A stretch of DNA of 64,000 nt, from the NCBI RefSeq assembly GCF_000348985.1, contig NC_035929.1, forward strand, positions 248,001 to 312,000. Reading direction: 5' to 3'. The position numbers and the translations under genes were made by a program. The notes under the pieces were generated by a model that worked only from the letters and a program-made list of their open reading frames with translations, had not been told where the DNA came from and ran no database searches. The DNA is from Huiozyma naganishii CBS 8797 (Eukaryota; Ascomycota; Saccharomycetes; Saccharomycetales; Saccharomycetaceae). Below, one piece after another: positions 61,416-64,000 of this stretch (the first letter of the stretch is position 1; every line of letters starts with the position of its first letter).

Positions 61416-62354
61416 ATGTCTCAGCGTTTATTCCTCACGTTGGTAAATATTATTGCCGCAGCTGCGTTTGATACGGCTGCCAATTTGGAGGCCCCAGTAG
61501 AATTTGGACTTATTGATATTGGGAACGTCAGCTTCAGTGCAGATCCCCGATTCACCTCAGGACACTTGACTACGGGTGCGCCGTTAGTAGTGTACCAAGG
61601 TAAAACAGATATCAATACGACACTGTTACCGTACCCAGGGTCTGACTACCAGCCAGATTTGGAGGGCATACAGGCCTTTGTTGATAAGATGAACTCACCA
61701 CACTACGACGGCTTAGCAACACGTGACTACGATTTGGAAGGTGCCCAGTCAGTTACTGTCGCTCAAGTGTTAGACTTGTTGGCCATGGGACGGACAGACC
61801 GTGACAACCTTGGGTACAAACGCGATGACTGTAATAATGGGTACTGGCATAACTTTACCAATAAGTTATTTAGAGCATACAACAGAATAGACGAGAAACT
61901 TGCTTCGAACGTACTACAATTTACATGGTCTTTGGCTACCTCGGTCCTAGGTGAGATGTCTGGTTACATACAGCTGGGTCAACAGTCAGCTGCCAATACC
62001 AAGGCAGCGTCACAACCGCATCAATGTGCAGGGCGCTCTGACTGGCTAAACTATGATGCGTCTGATGGAAAGTGCTATACGTACTGGGTGGGGGTAGCGC
62101 CTTGGACAACCGGTCCGAACTGTGATACTACTGCTCGTGAAGATTTGATGGCATCAGCTTTTGCGTTCGCTTACGAGACTTTGAACCAGGTCAAAGGTAC
62201 GTCCATGTGTGTATCAATGACCCACGATGGTACTTGGCATGCTGATGTACGGATTGCACGGTGGGAGGAAGCTCAATTTTGTGGTATTAACTTATGGAGT
62301 ATTCCGTGTGACGACGCAAATTTTGTTTATGGACCTGGGCATGATGAGTTGTAA
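61416..62354 (+). CDS. Secreted cysteine-containing protein ending in HDEL (killer-toxin-like layout, unproven)
   Basis: A 312-residue intact frame that I do not recognise by sequence. Signal peptide at about 1-18 (hydrophobic LFLTLVNIIAAAAF). Three N-glycosylation sequons (N37, N67, N146). One dibasic KR at 135-136 that Kex2 could cut. Seven cysteines all follow it (139, 204, 220, 236, 265, 289, 298). The chain ends in HDEL, the yeast ER-retrieval signal. Two readings fit: an ER-resident glycoprotein, or a secreted toxin precursor, since the K28 killer toxin family uses a C-terminal HDEL for retrograde entry. It is flanked by retrotransposon pieces and LTR-like repeats. A four-codon upstream ORF (61389) precedes the ATG. 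No immunity gene is evident. Confidence 0.75.
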   Translation: MSQRLFLTLVNIIAAAAFDTAANLEAPVEFGLIDIGNVSFSADPRFTSGHLTTGAPLVVYQGKTDINTTLLPYPGSDYQPDLEGIQAFVDKMNSPHYDGLATRDYDLEGAQSVTVAQVLDLLAMGRTDRDNLGYKRDDCNNGYWHNFTNKLFRAYNRIDEKLASNVLQFTWSLATSVLGEMSGYIQLGQQSAANTKAASQPHQCAGRSDWLNYDASDGKCYTYWVGVAPWTTGPNCDTTAREDLMASAFAFAYETLNQVKGTSMCVSMTHDGTWHADVRIARWEEAQFCGINLWSIPCDDANFVYGPGHDEL

Positions 62355-62816
62355 GCGTTGTAAGCAGATTTGCACCCCCCATACAAATATATAAGTAGAA
62401 GGGAGTTGTGTGTCGTGACTGAGAGCTGTGTAAGTTCGTGGTCAAGAACTGTGTGAGTTCTTGTTACACACATGTAACACGGAACTTTCACAGTTCCAGT
62501 CACGAGACATCGCTCTCAATCACAACCTCTCACAGTTCTCAGTCACGAGACGAACAGCTCTCATACAAGACGCACATCTCTCACTTACGAGATTCAACAC
62601 AAGCCTTCATTCACGAAGCATCCCACAACAACATGCTACAACGCATGAAACACGTAGCAAGATGTTACAACACATGAAACACGTAACAACATGCAACATG
62701 CAAGCTACGTATCTATTACCCAGGGACAGACCCAAGCTAATGCGGTCTGACCCGCTTCACCAATTATTATATAAAGGCCACGGATTCCAGCCTTTGGAAT
62801 CCTCGGCTCACTTCCT
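62355..62816. other. Spacer with inverted and direct repeats
   Basis: About 460 bp after the HDEL gene. CGTGACTGAGAGCTGTG (about 62414-62430) pairs imperfectly with CACAGTTCTCAGTCACG (about 62529-62545). The CAGTCACGAGAC...GCTCTCA unit occurs twice, and ATGAAACACGTA is repeated near 62644 and 62674. No gene recognised on either strand. Confidence 0.55.
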
Positions 62817-62966
62817 TTATATATCTTCTCTTCCTCTATATTCCTTATATAAGAGTTCAACAGTAATCAAATTGTCCGGCAGAGGCCCTATGATGGCGTA
62901 ATCACGATTTTCTTCAATCATAGCATGAGTGCCTAATGTCGGAATAAGGGCGCTGTGGACCTCATC
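62817..62966 (-). pseudogene. Start of a retrotransposon pol-like frame, in frame after the gag stop
   Basis: Directly after the gag TAG (62967-62969) the same frame continues for 49 codons to TAA at 62817-62819, with coding-like content (for example THAMIEENRDYAIIGPLPDN). It looks like the beginning of a Ty pol/protease region. The remainder of pol is missing; the spacer and the HDEL gene lie there instead. Confidence 0.5.
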
Positions 62967-63717
62967 CTATTGTGGACCACTGGATCGGCTGGACTTGTTT
63001 TGGTCATTTCCGTTGGGGTTCTTGTTGTAAACCTTGTTCCCGGTTTTACCACTGTCCGAGAACTTGTCGTAATTTTTCCATTTGTTGGAAGACTGCGCAT
63101 CGCGTTTGCGATGTTTCCCTCTTGGGGTGTCATCGTCCTGTGACCGATTGCGTTTTCCGGTCCACTCCTTTTCGTCGTTCTTCCATGATGACATCATTTC
63201 AACAATTAGCTGACGAAATCCCAGCTCAGCTTTGTTGCGATAGTCCTTTTGGTACGACGTTGGGTGTAATCCAAGGATAAGATATCTCGCCAATTCTTCG
63301 GGCTTCAGCGTCTTGAGGAACGAATCATACACGTCCATAAACTTTTTCAGATCCTTTGAGGACTTAATGGGCTTGCGGACGACGTTCGCGATTTCTCTAA
63401 TGAGATCTACCTGATAGTCGTACGCCACTGCGACACTTTTGATAATGTCGTCAGTGGTTAGTGCGTGCTTCTCTTCCGTAGTCATGTTCTTTATGAACTG
63501 ATGGAACATTTTCAACGCGCTCCCTCGAAAGGAGTTCATTGCCATGGTATAAGGAGACAATTCTAGCACTTTTGCGGGTCCATTAGCTATATCCAGAAAT
63601 GCTGACTTCCATTGACCAAAATCCAATCCTTTTTCTGGTTCTCCGCTGAAGGTGAACCCTTCACGCAAAAATTGTTAGTCTCTCCCTCGCAGTTACGATA
63701 GACGACTCCGCTAGTGC
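62967..63717 (-). pseudogene. Retrotransposon gag fragment, main (C-terminal) part
   Basis: Minus-strand frame (best part 62967-63668) encoding a Gag-like protein. FSGEPEKGLDFGQWKSAF resembles the start of a capsid domain, and it is followed by helical stretches with KPEELARYLILGL. The tail is basic and rich in Lys/Arg/Ser/Asn, like yeast Ty Gag nucleocapsid regions. It has no ATG at the start. Upstream, a one-base frame change in a five-T run (63667-63671) separates it from an open stretch that reaches the right LTR-like repeat at 63717. It ends in TAG. Ty1/copia versus Ty3/gypsy is not resolved. Confidence 0.7.
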
Positions 63718-64000
63718 TGTTGAGATGGGAAATCAGAATATGATCATCTCATACGGACTGTTCTATAAGAAAAGTTTTCATGCAAAGAGCTATTGTCGAG
63801 ATAAACTTCCTATAGCTTTACACAACACTTTATGTAGACTTGAGCCCGCAAGTGACGGCTGCAGGGACCCTACTGGTTTCCACATCTGCAGCCAGTTGGG
63901 GCCGTTGGGCTGTTACAACCCCACAGCCATATATGTCGATCGATTGAGTGATTCTACCATTACTAGCTGTCTCCCACAGAAGGACTTCTAGAATTTAACA
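63718..64000. mobile_element. LTR-like repeat R2 (right copy, reaching the window edge)
   Basis: Begins TGTTGAGATGGG and ends AATTTAACA at the last base of the window; a partner of R1 in direct orientation. Left flank is AGTGC (63713-63717). If sense follows the neighbouring gag, the LTR reads on the minus strand. TATAAG-like sequences occur in both copies on the plus strand, so promoter direction is uncertain. Confidence 0.78.

Noticed and set aside
62663..62865. Possible third LTR starting TGTTAC and ending TTCAACA
   Set aside because: No target duplication, and the right part overlaps the pol-like coding frame on the minus strand.

Overview
This window is nuclear chromosomal DNA of a budding yeast of the family Saccharomycetaceae. 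Nearly every long reading frame is an orthologue of a Saccharomyces cerevisiae gene, often in the same order. Introns are rare and small, with GTATGT-type donors and TACTAAC-type branch points. There is one short tRNA-Gly(GCC) gene, plus degenerate LTR and hAT transposon remains. Blocks match S. cerevisiae order without a second set of interleaved genes, so I lean (inference only) towards a post-genome-duplication genus such as Kazachstania/Naumovozyma. The species cannot be fixed from sequence alone.

Layout. Positions 1-7977 carry KCS1 (its 5' end lies off the window), DAD1, a HED1-position gene, a FEX fluoride exporter, RAD61 and PSF1. This is the YDR013W-YDR017C block, with FEX inserted and PSF1 flipped. 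Positions 8000-11000 hold a decayed hAT transposase with a CACGTG-rich flank, sitting at a synteny breakpoint. CDS1, with an inositol-type upstream element, and a flavodoxin-fold quinone reductase-like gene follow (11.3-13.6 kb). A solo LTR then lies 9 bp upstream of tRNA-Gly. Positions 15.1-23.7 kb reproduce YPL122C-YPL117C: TFB2, MEI5, VPS30, DBP1, MRP51, IDI1. Positions 24.3-36.4 kb reproduce YEL022W-YEL017W: GEA1/2, URA3, TIM9, PXP1, MMS21, EAF5, GTT3. At the place of NPP2 there is instead an AT-richer stretch (36.4-42.8 kb) with two unrecognised genes. EDC3 and VAC8 resume the YEL block. Positions 47.3-60.2 kb are the YNL011C-YNL003C block, lightly shuffled: YNL011C, PYP1, IDP3, SIS1, LST8, PET8, HRB1, MRP7. 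A small intron-containing UPF0357-like gene lies between HRB1 and MRP7.

The last 3.3 kb is the most unusual part. Two related LTR-like repeats (60743-61061 and 63718-64000) enclose pieces of a minus-strand retrotransposon gag, the start of a pol-like frame, and a plus-strand gene for a secreted, cysteine-containing protein ending in HDEL. The 5-bp sequence AGTGC lies just right of the left repeat and just left of the right repeat. The two gag pieces would join in one frame across it. The locus is therefore inside-out, as expected for a circular or tandem unit opened at an LTR. The cargo protein has a signal peptide, one KR site, seven cysteines after that site, and a C-terminal ER-retrieval tetrapeptide. 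That is a plausible but unproven killer-toxin-like layout.

Functionally the rest is housekeeping: inositol pyrophosphate, CDP-diacylglycerol and isoprenoid synthesis, kinetochore, GINS and cohesin, meiotic recombination, TFIIH, autophagy, Arf activation, uridine synthesis, mitochondrial ribosome and import, peroxisomal enzymes, mRNA decay and export, vacuole inheritance, Hsp40 and TORC.
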